63,504 bases of DNA from Acidimicrobiaceae bacterium (GCA_028819505.1 JAPPLH010000003.1:147998-211501); one strand, 5' to 3'. Shown: positions 34,651-43,151, numbered from the stretch's first letter. Program-made: numbers and translations. Notes: generated from the sequence alone by a model not told the origin.

Positions 34651-34778
34651 ACCGCGGCTACAGCGAGCAAGACGACCTGTCCGGCACACTCGCTGATGTG
34701 CTCGATCGTGTCCAACCCGTCGCGGCAAGCATGCAGCGACTGCGCAAGGATGCAAGCCAGGCACGGGTCGCCGCGTAG
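34647..34778 (+). CDS. Small 43-residue ORF coupled to the toxin-like gene
   Basis: GTG 34647 overlaps the preceding stop as GTGA and the frame runs to TAG 34776-34778. The peptide (starting MNRGYSEQDDLSGTLADVL) is polar and probably helical throughout. The four-base overlap suggests it is translated as a third member of the module. No homologue comes to mind. The rest of the gap to 34881 shows no gene. Confidence 0.4.
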   Translation: MNRGYSEQDDLSGTLADVLDRVQPVAASMQRLRKDASQARVAA

Positions 34779-34881
34779 TCGATCGTGCTCCGGGCTGCCA
34801 GCACGGGAGGCCGCCCGGTACCATCGGAACTGTGAACTCGGCTAGTTCGCCCACGACGGCACTCGTACAAACTGGCCTGTT

Positions 34882-36072
34882 GTGAGCCGCAGGCAACTCA
34901 CCATGCTGAAGGCGAAGGGCTTTCGATCCCTGGCCGAGGCCGATGTGCCTCTCGGTCCGCTGACGGTTCTGGTCGGGCCCAACGGCTCTGGAAAGACCAA
35001 CGTGTTGGGAGTACTGAGATTTCTGGCATCCACCGTGCGGTTCGATCTCGCCGCCGCCATCGACGCAGCCGGGGGATACTCCTACGTCCTGCGACAGGAC
35101 GGCCGAGGGCCCTCATCAAGGGTTGTTCTGGGGGTGCAGGGCATCGTCACAACCCACGCCAGCCTCGGCGCGCTGGACGAGTATGAGCTGAAATTCTACC
35201 GGAGCACCAGTGACCAGATCATTCGCGAGGAGTCGTTCGCCTGGAAGCGGACGCCTGGACAGGGCCGACGTCTCACCGTGAAGGGCACGAAAGTCGAGTT
35301 CGGCGCCGACGACATGGACGAAGGCGACCGCGAGACCCGGCAGCTCGCCAACCGGCAGACGACAGGACTAGCGACGCTCCCCGACTGGTCCGATGAGGAA
35401 GGCGGCGAAGGAATCCGCTTGCTAGCGAATTTCTTGTCGGGAATCAGGATCCTCGAGCCCGATATGCAGGCGGCCCGCCATCCGTCGAGAATCATCCCGG
35501 GACCACTAGCCGACGACGCCAGCAACCTGGCCTCGGCACTGCACAACCTCTCCCTTGCGGAGCCGGACTCGTTCGCAATACTCGTGGAAGAGGTCAGAGC
35601 GTGTCTTCCTGGTCTTGATGCAATCGAGTTCGAGCTGCTGGGCGGGTCTAGCCGCGCCGTGATGGTGGTGCTGCGTGAACGCGGCGTGAGGATGCCGATC
35701 GAGCTTGCTGACGCCTCCTTCGGCACGGTGCGGCTGCTCGCCCTGCTGACGGCATTGCACGAACCGGACCAGCCTCCTTTCACGGCAATCGAGGAAGCCG
35801 ACCATGGTCTGCACCCCTACGCGCTGGATCTCTTCGTAGAACGGCTGCGGGCCGCTTCCGAACACACTCAGCTGCTTGCAACCACCCATGCTCCCACATT
35901 CGTCAACCGCCTACGTCCACCAGAACTCGTCGTGTGCGACCGCGACCCTGCTACGGGCACGTCGAAGATTCCCGCAATGCATAGCCATGAGATCGTCCGA
36001 CGCGAGAAACGGTCCGAGTACGGTCTCGGCGAACTCTGGTTCGCGGGCGCGTTGGGCGGCGTCCCCAACTAG
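34882..36072 (+). CDS. RecF/OLD-like AAA ATPase
   Basis: A 396-residue SMC/ABC-like ATPase of the AAA_21 group. Walker A is GPNGSGKT at 32-39, the signature region is around ELADASFGTVRLLALLTALH, Walker B is FTAIEEADHGLHP and the switch region is LLATTHAPTFVNRL. Such ATPases usually pair with a small Toprim- or DUF4276-like protein in putative defence modules; that partner gene follows here but is broken. The start is GTG 34882. Confidence 0.82.
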   Translation: MSRRQLTMLKAKGFRSLAEADVPLGPLTVLVGPNGSGKTNVLGVLRFLASTVRFDLAAAIDAAGGYSYVLRQDGRGPSSRVVLGVQGIVTTHASLGALDEYELKFYRSTSDQIIREESFAWKRTPGQGRRLTVKGTKVEFGADDMDEGDRETRQLANRQTTGLATLPDWSDEEGGEGIRLLANFLSGIRILEPDMQAARHPSRIIPGPLADDASNLASALHNLSLAEPDSFAILVEEVRACLPGLDAIEFELLGGSSRAVMVVLRERGVRMPIELADASFGTVRLLALLTALHEPDQPPFTAIEEADHGLHPYALDLFVERLRAASEHTQLLATTHAPTFVNRLRPPELVVCDRDPATGTSKIPAMHSHEIVRREKRSEYGLGELWFAGALGGVPN

Positions 36073-36080
36073 GACGCCAA

Positions 36081-36370
36081 ATGACTCAGCCGACTCGGCG
36101 TCACCAGCCCGGCCGCGCAGCCGTGGTGCTCGTCTTCGGCGAGAGCCGCAACGACCGGCTCGCCATCGTCCGGCTGATTGAGGCGCTCTGTCCCGAACTG
36201 GCTGGCAGGGTACGAGAACGACCTCATCCGGTGTCCCTGAACAGATCGGCCTCACCACGCTCGGTGTCGGGCTGGATCGAGCGCATCGCGACGGAACAAC
36301 GACCGTCGGCCGCAGTCGGTCCTATGAGCGATTCGCCGCGGCCGTCAGCGAGTGCTGCAACGCCGCGTAG
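36081..36370 (+). pseudogene. Broken partner gene of the AAA ATPase
   Basis: The first 55 residues (AVVLVFGESRNDRLAIVRLI through RERPHPV) look like the N-terminus of the small protein that normally follows such ATPases. After about 36240 this frame turns into nonsense and runs antisense into hpaH. In another frame (phase 2) a family-like C-terminus, ending in DGTTTVGRSRSYERFAAAV and a TAG at 36368-36370, is visible. An internal deletion that changed the frame explains both halves. The full-length family is about 200 residues, so roughly half is missing. Confidence 0.55.
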
Positions 36371-36385
36371 TGGGAGCCGGCGCTC

Positions 36386-37177
36386 CTACAGCACCGCTGA
36401 CACGGTGCCTACGCCTTCTATTTCGGCGTGCAGTTGGTCGCCGGGGGTTAGGGGGAGCATCCCGCATAGGGAGCCGGTCATGATGGTCTCGCCGGCCTGC
36501 AGCGGGGTGCCGTGTTGGCACATGGCGTCGGCCAGCCACAGCACCGAGTTCAGCGGATTGCCCAGGCAGGCGGCTCCGTTGCCGGTGGCGGCCGGCTCGC
36601 CGTTGATCGTCAAGTGCATCTCCACCCGGCGCAGGTCGACCGCGGCCAGCGGCACCGGGCGGGTGCCGAGCACGTAGAGGCCGCTGCCCGCGTTGTCGGC
36701 GATCATGTCGAAGTTGGTGATGTCCCACCGAAGGCGGCTGTCGACGATCTCCAGCGCGGGCAGCACGTAGGCGGTAGCGCTGATCACGTCGGCCACGGTG
36801 TGCTGGCCATTGTCGAGGTCGGAGCCGAGCACCACCGCGACCTCGACCTCGACCCGCGGCTCGATCAACCCGGCACCGCCGAGGTCGCAGCCCTCGGTGC
36901 GGCACTTGTCGGCGTACAGCACTCCCCATATCGGCTCGTCCATGCCGAGCTGAGCCTGGACGGCCGGGTTCGTCAAGCCCACCTTGTGCCCGCTGATCCG
37001 GCGGCCGGCTCCGAGCCAGTGGTCGGTGTTGATCTGCTGCACCGCATACCCGGCCTCAGGGCCGGCGGAGTCACCCAGCAGGCCGCGCACCGGCTCGCAG
37101 GGAACACCGGCGACCATGGCGTCTCTCAGCCGCCCGGCCGCTTCCGCGAGCGCTCCATGCATGGGTGAATCGGTCAT
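36386..37177 (-). CDS. hpaH: 2-oxo-hept-4-ene-1,7-dioate hydratase (2-keto-4-pentenoate hydratase family)
   Basis: A 263-residue FAH-superfamily hydratase. RRISGHKVGLTNPAVQ, the metal-binding EPRVEVEVAVVLG and the closing GETIMTGSLCGMLPLTPGD match HpaH/MhpD. In the homoprotocatechuate pathway it hydrates the HpaG product before aldolase cleavage. A good ribosome site (AAGGAG) precedes ATG 37177. It is 14 kb from hpaEFG and is the last gene behind the formate dehydrogenase genes, an odd place. Confidence 0.85.
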   Translation of the reverse strand: MTDSPMHGALAEAAGRLRDAMVAGVPCEPVRGLLGDSAGPEAGYAVQQINTDHWLGAGRRISGHKVGLTNPAVQAQLGMDEPIWGVLYADKCRTEGCDLGGAGLIEPRVEVEVAVVLGSDLDNGQHTVADVISATAYVLPALEIVDSRLRWDITNFDMIADNAGSGLYVLGTRPVPLAAVDLRRVEMHLTINGEPAATGNGAACLGNPLNSVLWLADAMCQHGTPLQAGETIMTGSLCGMLPLTPGDQLHAEIEGVGTVSAVL

Positions 37178-37226
37178 GTTGCCGCTCCTTGCTCCAAGGC
37201 TTCAGAGGTTCAGGGAATGGGCCGGG

Positions 37227-38087
37227 TCACTCGCCGTGGACGTACTGCCAGCCGAAGCGGCCCTTGATGCAGAGATGGCCGCTGGTGACCGAATGGTCGG
37301 ACGGGGAGGTGACCTTCACGATCCGCTCGTCCTGAACGTGCAGGTCGAGGTTGCAGCCCACCCCGCAGTAGGAGCACACCGTGCGGGTGACCGTCTGGTC
37401 CTCCGGGCGCCACTCCCCCACCTCGCGCAGGTCGTACTCGGTCTTGAACTGGAGGGCGCCGGTGGGGCACACCCCCACGCAGTTGCCGCAGTAGACGCAG
37501 GCCGAGTCGGGCAGGGCCACGTCGAACTCGGTGGAGATCCGGGCGTCGAAGCCCCGGCCGGCCACCGCGATGGCGAAGGTGTGCTGGGCGTCGTCGCCGC
37601 AGGCCTCCACGCACTTGTAGCACAGCACGCACTTGGAGTAGTCCCGGATGTAGAGCTCGTCCTGGACCTTGACCGGCTCCTCGACCCGCTCGACCGGATG
37701 GTCCTCGTCGCCGTAGCGGTCCGGGTCGGCGCCGTAGGCCTTCATCCAGCGCTGCAGGTCGTCGGCCTGGCTCAGGTCCACTCCCGAGCCGAGGAACTCG
37801 AGCACCATGCGGCGGCTGTGGCGCACCCGGGGAGTGTCGGTCTGCACGACCATCCCCTCGGTAGCGGGCCGGGAGCACGACGGCACCAGCGCCCGGGACC
37901 CCTCCAACTCCACCACGCACACCCGGCACACGTTGACCGGGGTCAGGTTCTCGGCCCAGCACAGCGTGGGGGTCTCGATGCCGGCCTCGACGCAGGCGGC
38001 GTGGATGGTGGAGCCCTCCGCCACCTCGACGGGACGGCCGTCGATGGTGAGCGTGACCGCGGTCTCTGTGATGGTCGTCTCGGTCAT
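37227..38087 (-). CDS. Formate dehydrogenase alpha subunit, N-terminal iron-sulfur half
   Basis: A 286-residue protein carrying four cluster sites. A NuoG-like 2Fe-2S domain has C43, C54, C57 and C71. Two ferredoxin-type 4Fe-4S sites follow (C153/156/159/163 and C197/200/203/207). Last comes the molybdopterin-oxidoreductase 4Fe-4S module CSYCGVGC with C238, C241, C245 and C273. In ordinary NAD-dependent formate dehydrogenases this is continuous with the molybdenum domain; here it stops at FGWQYVHGE, exactly where the normal chain continues into the domain encoded at 40120-42048. So this is one half of a split alpha subunit. Start ATG 38087 (MTETTITE) is preferred over 38126. Confidence 0.88.
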   Translation of the reverse strand: MTETTITETAVTLTIDGRPVEVAEGSTIHAACVEAGIETPTLCWAENLTPVNVCRVCVVELEGSRALVPSCSRPATEGMVVQTDTPRVRHSRRMVLEFLGSGVDLSQADDLQRWMKAYGADPDRYGDEDHPVERVEEPVKVQDELYIRDYSKCVLCYKCVEACGDDAQHTFAIAVAGRGFDARISTEFDVALPDSACVYCGNCVGVCPTGALQFKTEYDLREVGEWRPEDQTVTRTVCSYCGVGCNLDLHVQDERIVKVTSPSDHSVTSGHLCIKGRFGWQYVHGE

Positions 38088-38172
38088 CGGGAGGGTGCCG
38101 ACGCTACCAGGCGCAGGGCCGCGCACCGTCGGCGACCGTGCCGGGCGGGCGGGCGGACGGCGACAGCGGACA

Positions 38173-39939
38173 TCAAGGCGACGGCGCCTCCCGGATGAGG
38201 CCGAGCGCCAGGGCGGAGCGGACCGCCGAGGCAGCGGTGTGGCCCAGGCCGCAGATGGAGGCGTCCACCATGACCTCGGCCATCTCGCCGATCAGCGCCC
38301 GGCGGGCCGGCGACAGCGACCCTCGCCTCTGCATCTGGACCAGCGTCTCGTGCTGGCGCACCGCCCCCACCCGGCACGGAACGCACTGCCCGCACGACTC
38401 GTCGCGGAAGAACTCGGCGATGCGCACCACGACGCCGGTCATGTCGTCGGACGTGTCGAAGGCCATCACCACGCCCGAGCCGAGGGTGGTGCCCGCGGCC
38501 CGGGTGTCCTCCAGCGTCAGCGGCAGCCCGAGCGAGTCGGGGCCGACGAACGATCCGGCCGCGCCGCCCATCAGCACCGCCTGGAGCTCGCCGTTGCCTG
38601 CGATCCCGCCGGCCAGTTCCAACAGGTCTCCCAGCGTCGTTCCGAACGGCACCTCGTAGAGGCCGGGCCGCCCGACCTTGCCCGACAGGCACAGCAGCTT
38701 GGTGCCGGGAGAGCGCTCGGTCCCGCGGGTCCGGTAGGCGTCGGGACCCTCGATGACGATGTCGAGAACGTTCAGCAGGGTCTCCGGGTTGTTGACGGCG
38801 GTCGGCTCGCCGAACAGGCCGTGGGTGGTGGGGAACGGCGGCTTGTTGCGAGGCTCCCCCCGGAACCCCTCCAGCGAGTTGAACAGGGCCGTCTCCTCGC
38901 CGCAGATGTAGGCGCCCGCCCCCCGCCAGACAGCGATGTCGAAGTCGTGGCCGGTGCCGGCCGCGTCCTCGCCGAGGAGTCCCGCGGCCCGGGCCGCGTC
39001 GATCGCTCCCTGAAGTCGGGCGGTGGCCAGCGGGTACTCGCCGCGGATGTAGATCCAGCCGTTGCGGGCCCCGGTGGCCAGGCCGGCGATGGACATGGCC
39101 TCGATCACCGCGAACGGGTCTCGCTCCATGACGATGCGGTCCTTGAAGGTGCCCGGCTCGGACTCGTCGCAGTTGGCCACCACGTGCTTGGGCCGCCCAC
39201 CCTCGGCGGCCACGGCCCGCCACTTCACCCCGGTCGGGAAGGCGGCGCCGCCCCGTCCCGACAGCCCCGAGGCCGCCACCGCCTCCAGCACCGCCCCCGC
39301 GCCCATCTCGCCGGCTCTGCGCAGCGCCTCATAGCCGCCGTGGGCGCGGTAGGACTCCAGCGAGGAGGGGTCGGCCACGCCGATGCGGCGCAGCAGGCGC
39401 AGCGACTCGTCGCCGGCCTGGGGCAGCTCGAAGGGCTCGGCGTCGGCGGGCACGTGATCGGGCCGTCCCCCGGCGCCCTGCACGAACAGCGCCGGCGCGC
39501 GCTCGCACTGGCCCAGGCAGGGCCCCAGATGCACATGGCCGCCCGCCGCCCGCACCGAGGCGGCCAGGTCGTCGTATCCCGCGATCTGGCAGGCCGCGTC
39601 GACGCACACGTGGAAGGTGTCGCCGTCGTGGTCGGGCGGCTCGGTGCGGAACAGGTCGTAGAAGGTGGCCACCCCGAACGCCTCGGCCGGGGGCACGTCC
39701 AGCACCTCGGCCACATAGTTGATCCCGCCCGGGCTGATCCAGCCGGCCTCGTTCTGGAGGGCGTGCAACGCCGGCAGAAGGCAGTGGCGCCGCGCAAGGC
39801 GCCGGGCTCGCCCAGAGGTGACCAGCCGCTCGGTCTCGGGCTGCACCACGGCGTCCACACCCCGCTCGCGCAGCGCCTCATCGACCGCGGCGGCCTCAGC
39901 GTCGGAGGCGCGGTCCGCGCCCAGGTAGATGTCGGTCAT
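38173..39939 (-). CDS. Formate dehydrogenase NADH-binding subunit, NuoE-NuoF fusion
   Basis: A 588-residue fusion. The N-terminal 170 residues are a NuoE-like thioredoxin-fold 2Fe-2S domain with cysteines in VCVDAACQ and CLGQCERAP. The rest is NuoF: GRGGAAFPTGVKW and ESEPGTFKDR bind FMN and NADH, GAGAYICGEETAL is conserved, and the 4Fe-4S ligands are in ESCGQCVPCRVG and SICGLG. It passes electrons from the iron-sulfur half to NAD. It lies between the two halves of the alpha subunit, 180 bp behind the catalytic half (a gap filled by two 47-bp palindromes) and 85 bp ahead of the iron-sulfur half. Confidence 0.9.
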   Translation of the reverse strand: MTDIYLGADRASDAEAAAVDEALRERGVDAVVQPETERLVTSGRARRLARRHCLLPALHALQNEAGWISPGGINYVAEVLDVPPAEAFGVATFYDLFRTEPPDHDGDTFHVCVDAACQIAGYDDLAASVRAAGGHVHLGPCLGQCERAPALFVQGAGGRPDHVPADAEPFELPQAGDESLRLLRRIGVADPSSLESYRAHGGYEALRRAGEMGAGAVLEAVAASGLSGRGGAAFPTGVKWRAVAAEGGRPKHVVANCDESEPGTFKDRIVMERDPFAVIEAMSIAGLATGARNGWIYIRGEYPLATARLQGAIDAARAAGLLGEDAAGTGHDFDIAVWRGAGAYICGEETALFNSLEGFRGEPRNKPPFPTTHGLFGEPTAVNNPETLLNVLDIVIEGPDAYRTRGTERSPGTKLLCLSGKVGRPGLYEVPFGTTLGDLLELAGGIAGNGELQAVLMGGAAGSFVGPDSLGLPLTLEDTRAAGTTLGSGVVMAFDTSDDMTGVVVRIAEFFRDESCGQCVPCRVGAVRQHETLVQMQRRGSLSPARRALIGEMAEVMVDASICGLGHTAASAVRSALALGLIREAPSP

Positions 39940-39979
39940 TCGGTTGCGCTCCTAGCCGGTCCCCGTCGCGCTCCGTGCG

Positions 39980-40026
39980 GAACTGGCAGCAGAATGCACG
40001 CCTACCGTGCAAAACGCTGCCAATTC
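39980..40026. repeat. 47-bp two-tier palindrome, copy B1
   Basis: GAACTGGCAGC, AGAAT, GCACG, CCTAC, CGTGC, AAAAC, GCTGCCAATTC. It lies in the gap between the formate dehydrogenase catalytic gene and the NuoEF-like gene. B2 starts 71 bp further on. Confidence 0.95.
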
Positions 40027-40050
40027 TCCAGCCGCCACCAGATCTGTGCG

Positions 40051-40097
40051 GAATTGGCAGCAGAATGCACGCCTACCGTGCAAAACGCTGCCAATTC
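40051..40097. repeat. 47-bp two-tier palindrome, copy B2
   Basis: GAATTGGCAGC, AGAAT, GCACG, CCTAC, CGTGC, AAAAC, GCTGCCAATTC. Outer and inner arms pair perfectly. It differs from B1 by a single base in the left outer arm; the 24-bp spacer between B1 and B2 is unlike the spacers of the other pairs. Confidence 0.95.
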
Positions 40098-40119
40098 CGG
40101 TGGGTGGGTCGGTCATGTG

Positions 40120-42048
40120 CTAGGCGGGGGCGTGCTCCGGCTCGAGCTTGGAGATGCGGATGGCGGCCGCCTTGAACTCCGACGTGCCCGAGCGCGGGTC
40201 CCAGTCGTCGTTGGTCAGGATGTTGGCGTCCACCAGTTCCGGGAAGTGGAAGGTGGTGAACGTGAGCCCTGCGGGGATGTCGGGCTGGAGGCGCACGTCC
40301 ATCGCCACCGAGCCGCGGGGCGAACTGACCAGCACTCTCTCCCCGTCGGCGATGCCGAGCTCGGCCGCGTCGGCCGGGTTGACGTCTATGGCGTCGCCGT
40401 AGCGGATCGGCGAGGCATAGCCGCCCGACTGGACGCCCGTGTTGTAGGAGTCGAGGGCCCGTCCGGTGGTGAGCCGCAGCGGGAACTCGTCGGTTAGCTG
40501 CTCGGGCGGGCCGGCGTGGTGGACGATGCTGAACGGCGCCGGGTCCCGGCCCCCGAGGTCGTCGGCCCACAGCCAGCCGTGCAGGAACTCGGTGCCGGGA
40601 TGATCCGCACTGGGACAGGGCCACTGGATGCCGCCGGAGGCCTCTAGGCGCTCCCAGGACATGCCGGTGTGCATCGGCGACAGCGACCGCATCTCGTCCC
40701 ACAGCTCCTCGGGGCCGGGCTCGCCCCAGTCGACGCCGAGGCGGCGGGCCAGGTCTCCGATGATGTCGATGTCGTGGCGGGCCTGGCCGGGCGGCGGCAC
40801 GGCGGGGCGCACACGCTGCACCCGCCGCTCGCTGGAAGTGACCGTGCCCTCGGACTCGGCCCAGGCAACCGAGGCGGGCAGCACCACGTCGGCCATCTCG
40901 GCGGTGCGGGTCATGAAGATGTCCTGCACCACCAGGATGTCGAGGCCGGCCAGCAGCTTACGGGCGTGGCCGATGTTGGCCTCGGAGTCCGCCGGGTTCT
41001 CGCCGATCACGTAGCAGGCCCGCAGCTCGCCGGCCTCCATCGCCTCGAACATCAGCGTCAGGTGCTTGCCGGGCACGCCGTTGAGCTCGACGCCCCAAGC
41101 GGCCTCGAACTTGGCCCGGACCGCGCCGTCTTCCACGTCCTGGAAGCCGGGGAACTTGTTGGGTATGGCGCCCATGTCGCCGCCGCCCTGCACGTTGTTC
41201 TGGCCCCTCAAGGGGCACAGTCCCGAGCCCCAGCGGCCCACATGGCCGGTGAGCAGGGCCAGATTGCAGAGCGACACCACGTTGTCGACCGCGTTGTGGT
41301 GCTCGGTGATGCCCAGCGTCCAGAGGATCTGGGCCTTGGAGGCGGTGGCGTAGGCGTGGGCCATCTCCCGGATGGCCTCCGCGGGCACGCCGGTCTCGAC
41401 GGCCGCCCAGTCGAGGGTGTACGACTCGACGTGGGCCGCGTAGGCCTCGAAGCCCTGGGTGGAGCGGGCGATGAAGTCGGGATCGTGCAGCCCGGCGCGG
41501 ATGATCTCGCGCCCCATGGCGTTGGCCAGCGCGATGTCGGTGCCGACCGACAGTCCCAGCCAGCGGTCGGCGAACTTGGCCGAGGACGTGCGCCGGGGGT
41601 CGATGGCGTACATCCGGGCGCCGTTGCGGAGGCCCTTGAGAACGTGGTGGAAGAAGATCGGGTGGGCTTCACGGGCGTTGGAGCCCCACAGCAGGACGAC
41701 GTCGGCCTGCTCGACCTCCGCGTACGACGAGGTCCCGCCTCCCGCTCCGAACACTGTCGCCAGACCGACGACGGAGGGAGCGTGTCAAGTTCTGTTGCAG
41801 GAATCGATGTTGTTCGACCCGATGGCGGTGCGGATGAACTTCTGGGCGGCGTAGTTCATCTCGTTGGTCGCCTTCGAGCAGCTGAACATGCCGAAGCCGT
41901 CCGGTCCGTGGCGGTCGAGGACGGCCCGGAAGCCGTCGGCGGCCCGGTCGAGGGCCTCGTCCCAGGCGGCGGGACGCAGCCTCCCGTTGTCGCGCACCAT
42001 CGGCGTGGTCAGCCGCGGCAGCCGCTTGTCGCGTGATCGTCGGCCCAT
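40120..42048 (-). CDS. fdhA: Selenocysteine-containing formate dehydrogenase, catalytic molybdopterin half
   Basis: A 642-residue molybdopterin oxidoreductase read through one in-frame UGA (41785-41787), which would be Sec88 in CNRT-U-HAPSVVGL. This is the molybdenum-ligand position that is Cys or Sec in formate dehydrogenases, followed by the conserved His. Arg in PLRGQNNVQGG (about R281) and the C-terminal dinucleotide-binding domain from about residue 500 are also present. A SECIS hairpin follows the UGA. The first residues, RLPRLTTPMVRDNGRL, correspond to the sequence after the 4Fe-4S module of normal alpha subunits; that module is encoded separately at 37227-38087. Start ATG 42048 has a GGAAGAGG ribosome site. 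Without recoding, the gene would wrongly look like a 109-residue and a 544-residue ORF. Confidence 0.92.
41756..41787 (-). promoter_or_regulatory. Bacterial SECIS element and selenocysteine UGA codon
   Basis: On the minus strand the UGA (41787-41785) is followed by 12 bases and then GUCGUC-GGUCU-GGCGAC (41772-41756): a 6-bp stem, with one U-G pair, closed by the apical loop GGUCU. The E. coli fdhF SECIS has the same GGUCU loop at nearly the same distance (11 bases to its stem). SelB would bind this loop and deliver Sec-tRNA. Confidence 0.9.
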
Positions 42049-42091
42049 CTGCCTCTTCCCTGCTCGCTGTCTGCTCCGCTCGGTCCGGGCG

Positions 42092-42976
42092 TCAACCCAG
42101 TGACAGGGTGTCACGCGCCTGGTCCGGGGACTGAATCCTGCCCCCCATTGCCTCCACTACCTCTCGCGCCCGGTTCACGAGATCCGCATTGGAGGCGAAG
42201 ACGCCGCGGGCCAAGTACAGGTTGTCCTCCAAGCCCACCCTGATGTGTCCGCCGAGCAGCATGGACTGGGCCACCCATGGAATCTGGCTGGCCGACAGCG
42301 CGAAGCTGGTGAACTCGGCGCCGGCCGGCAGCAGGCGGACCAGCGCGGCCAGCAGGCCCACGTCGGTGGGCGTGCCGTAGGGGATGCCGGTACACAGCTG
42401 GACCCACGGCGGATCGGCGATCAGGCCCTCGTCCACCAGCGTGTTGGCCAGCCAAAGGTGGCCGGTGTCGAATATCTCCAGCTCGGGCTTGACGCCGAGC
42501 TCCCGGACCCGCTTGGCCATGTCGCGGATCATGTTCGGGGTGCTCACGTACACCTGGTGGCCCTCGCCGAAGTTCAGAGTGCCGCAGTCGATGCTGCACA
42601 TGTCGGGCTTGAGGGCCTCCACGTGGGCGAGGCGCTCCAGGCCGCTGACGAGGTCGGTGCCGTCGGCGCCGAAGTCGAAGGGATCGGGGTCGCCGATCAG
42701 CAGGTCGCCGCCCATGCCCGCGGTGGTGTTGATGATCACGTCACCGTCGGACGCCCTCACCTGCTCGATCACCTGGCGGTACAGGTCCACGTCGCGGGCG
42801 CCCTTGCCGGTGGCCGGATCGCGCACGTGGATGTGCACTATCGCCGCGCCCGCATCGGCGGCCTCCAGTGCGGCCGTCGCGATCTGGGAGGGCGTTACCG
42901 GCAGGTCGGGATGCTTGCCGGCGGCGTCGCCCGCACCGGTCACCGCGCAGGTGATGATCGGGTTGCGGTTCACCAT
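42092..42976 (-). CDS. Beta-keto acid cleavage enzyme (BKACE, DUF849 family)
   Basis: A 294-residue TIM-barrel protein with the BKACE zinc motif IVHIHVRDPATG, the strand SIDCGTLNF and the C-terminal GGHIRVGLEDNLYL. The family condenses a beta-keto acid with acetyl-CoA to give acetoacetate and a CoA ester. One known branch acts on dehydrocarnitine and releases betainyl-CoA, which would connect to the methylated-amine genes here; the substrate cannot be fixed by eye. It lies 43 bp upstream of fdhA on the same strand and may head that operon. Start ATG 42976. Confidence 0.85.
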   Translation of the reverse strand: MVNRNPIITCAVTGAGDAAGKHPDLPVTPSQIATAALEAADAGAAIVHIHVRDPATGKGARDVDLYRQVIEQVRASDGDVIINTTAGMGGDLLIGDPDPFDFGADGTDLVSGLERLAHVEALKPDMCSIDCGTLNFGEGHQVYVSTPNMIRDMAKRVRELGVKPELEIFDTGHLWLANTLVDEGLIADPPWVQLCTGIPYGTPTDVGLLAALVRLLPAGAEFTSFALSASQIPWVAQSMLLGGHIRVGLEDNLYLARGVFASNADLVNRAREVVEAMGGRIQSPDQARDTLSLG

Positions 42977-43089
42977 CCCAACCCTACCGCGCCCGGCGAG
43001 CACGGACTGCCTCCGGGGACGGGCTTGCGGGCGTGCGCGGGCAGGTGCAAGCCCGCCGCGTCGGGGCGGGGAATCTCTCGCTCTTGTTC

Positions 43090-43126
43090 GCTGCGCTCAC
43101 GGGCCGCTCGGGCCACGGCAGGGCGG
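43090..43126. repeat. 37-bp GC-rich repeat, copy 1
   Basis: Starts GCTGCGCTCACGGGCCGCTC and ends GGCAGGGCGG. It lies in the 299-bp divergent gap between the BKACE gene and proS, with a second copy 62 bp further on. The same gap has an 8-bp-stem hairpin (43021-43054) and no gene that I can see. Confidence 0.85.
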
Positions 43127-43151
43127 CAGTCCTCATGCCGGTCTTACCCGT

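Noticed and set aside
37227-37229. The UGA ending the iron-sulfur half as a second selenocysteine codon
   Set aside because: The sequence after it does not resemble formate dehydrogenase and runs toward the hpaH ribosome site; there is no GGUCU-type hairpin.
41785-42114. A separate 109-residue protein ending at 41785
   Set aside because: It is the N-terminal part of the formate dehydrogenase up to the selenocysteine UGA; conserved sequence continues in the same frame after it.
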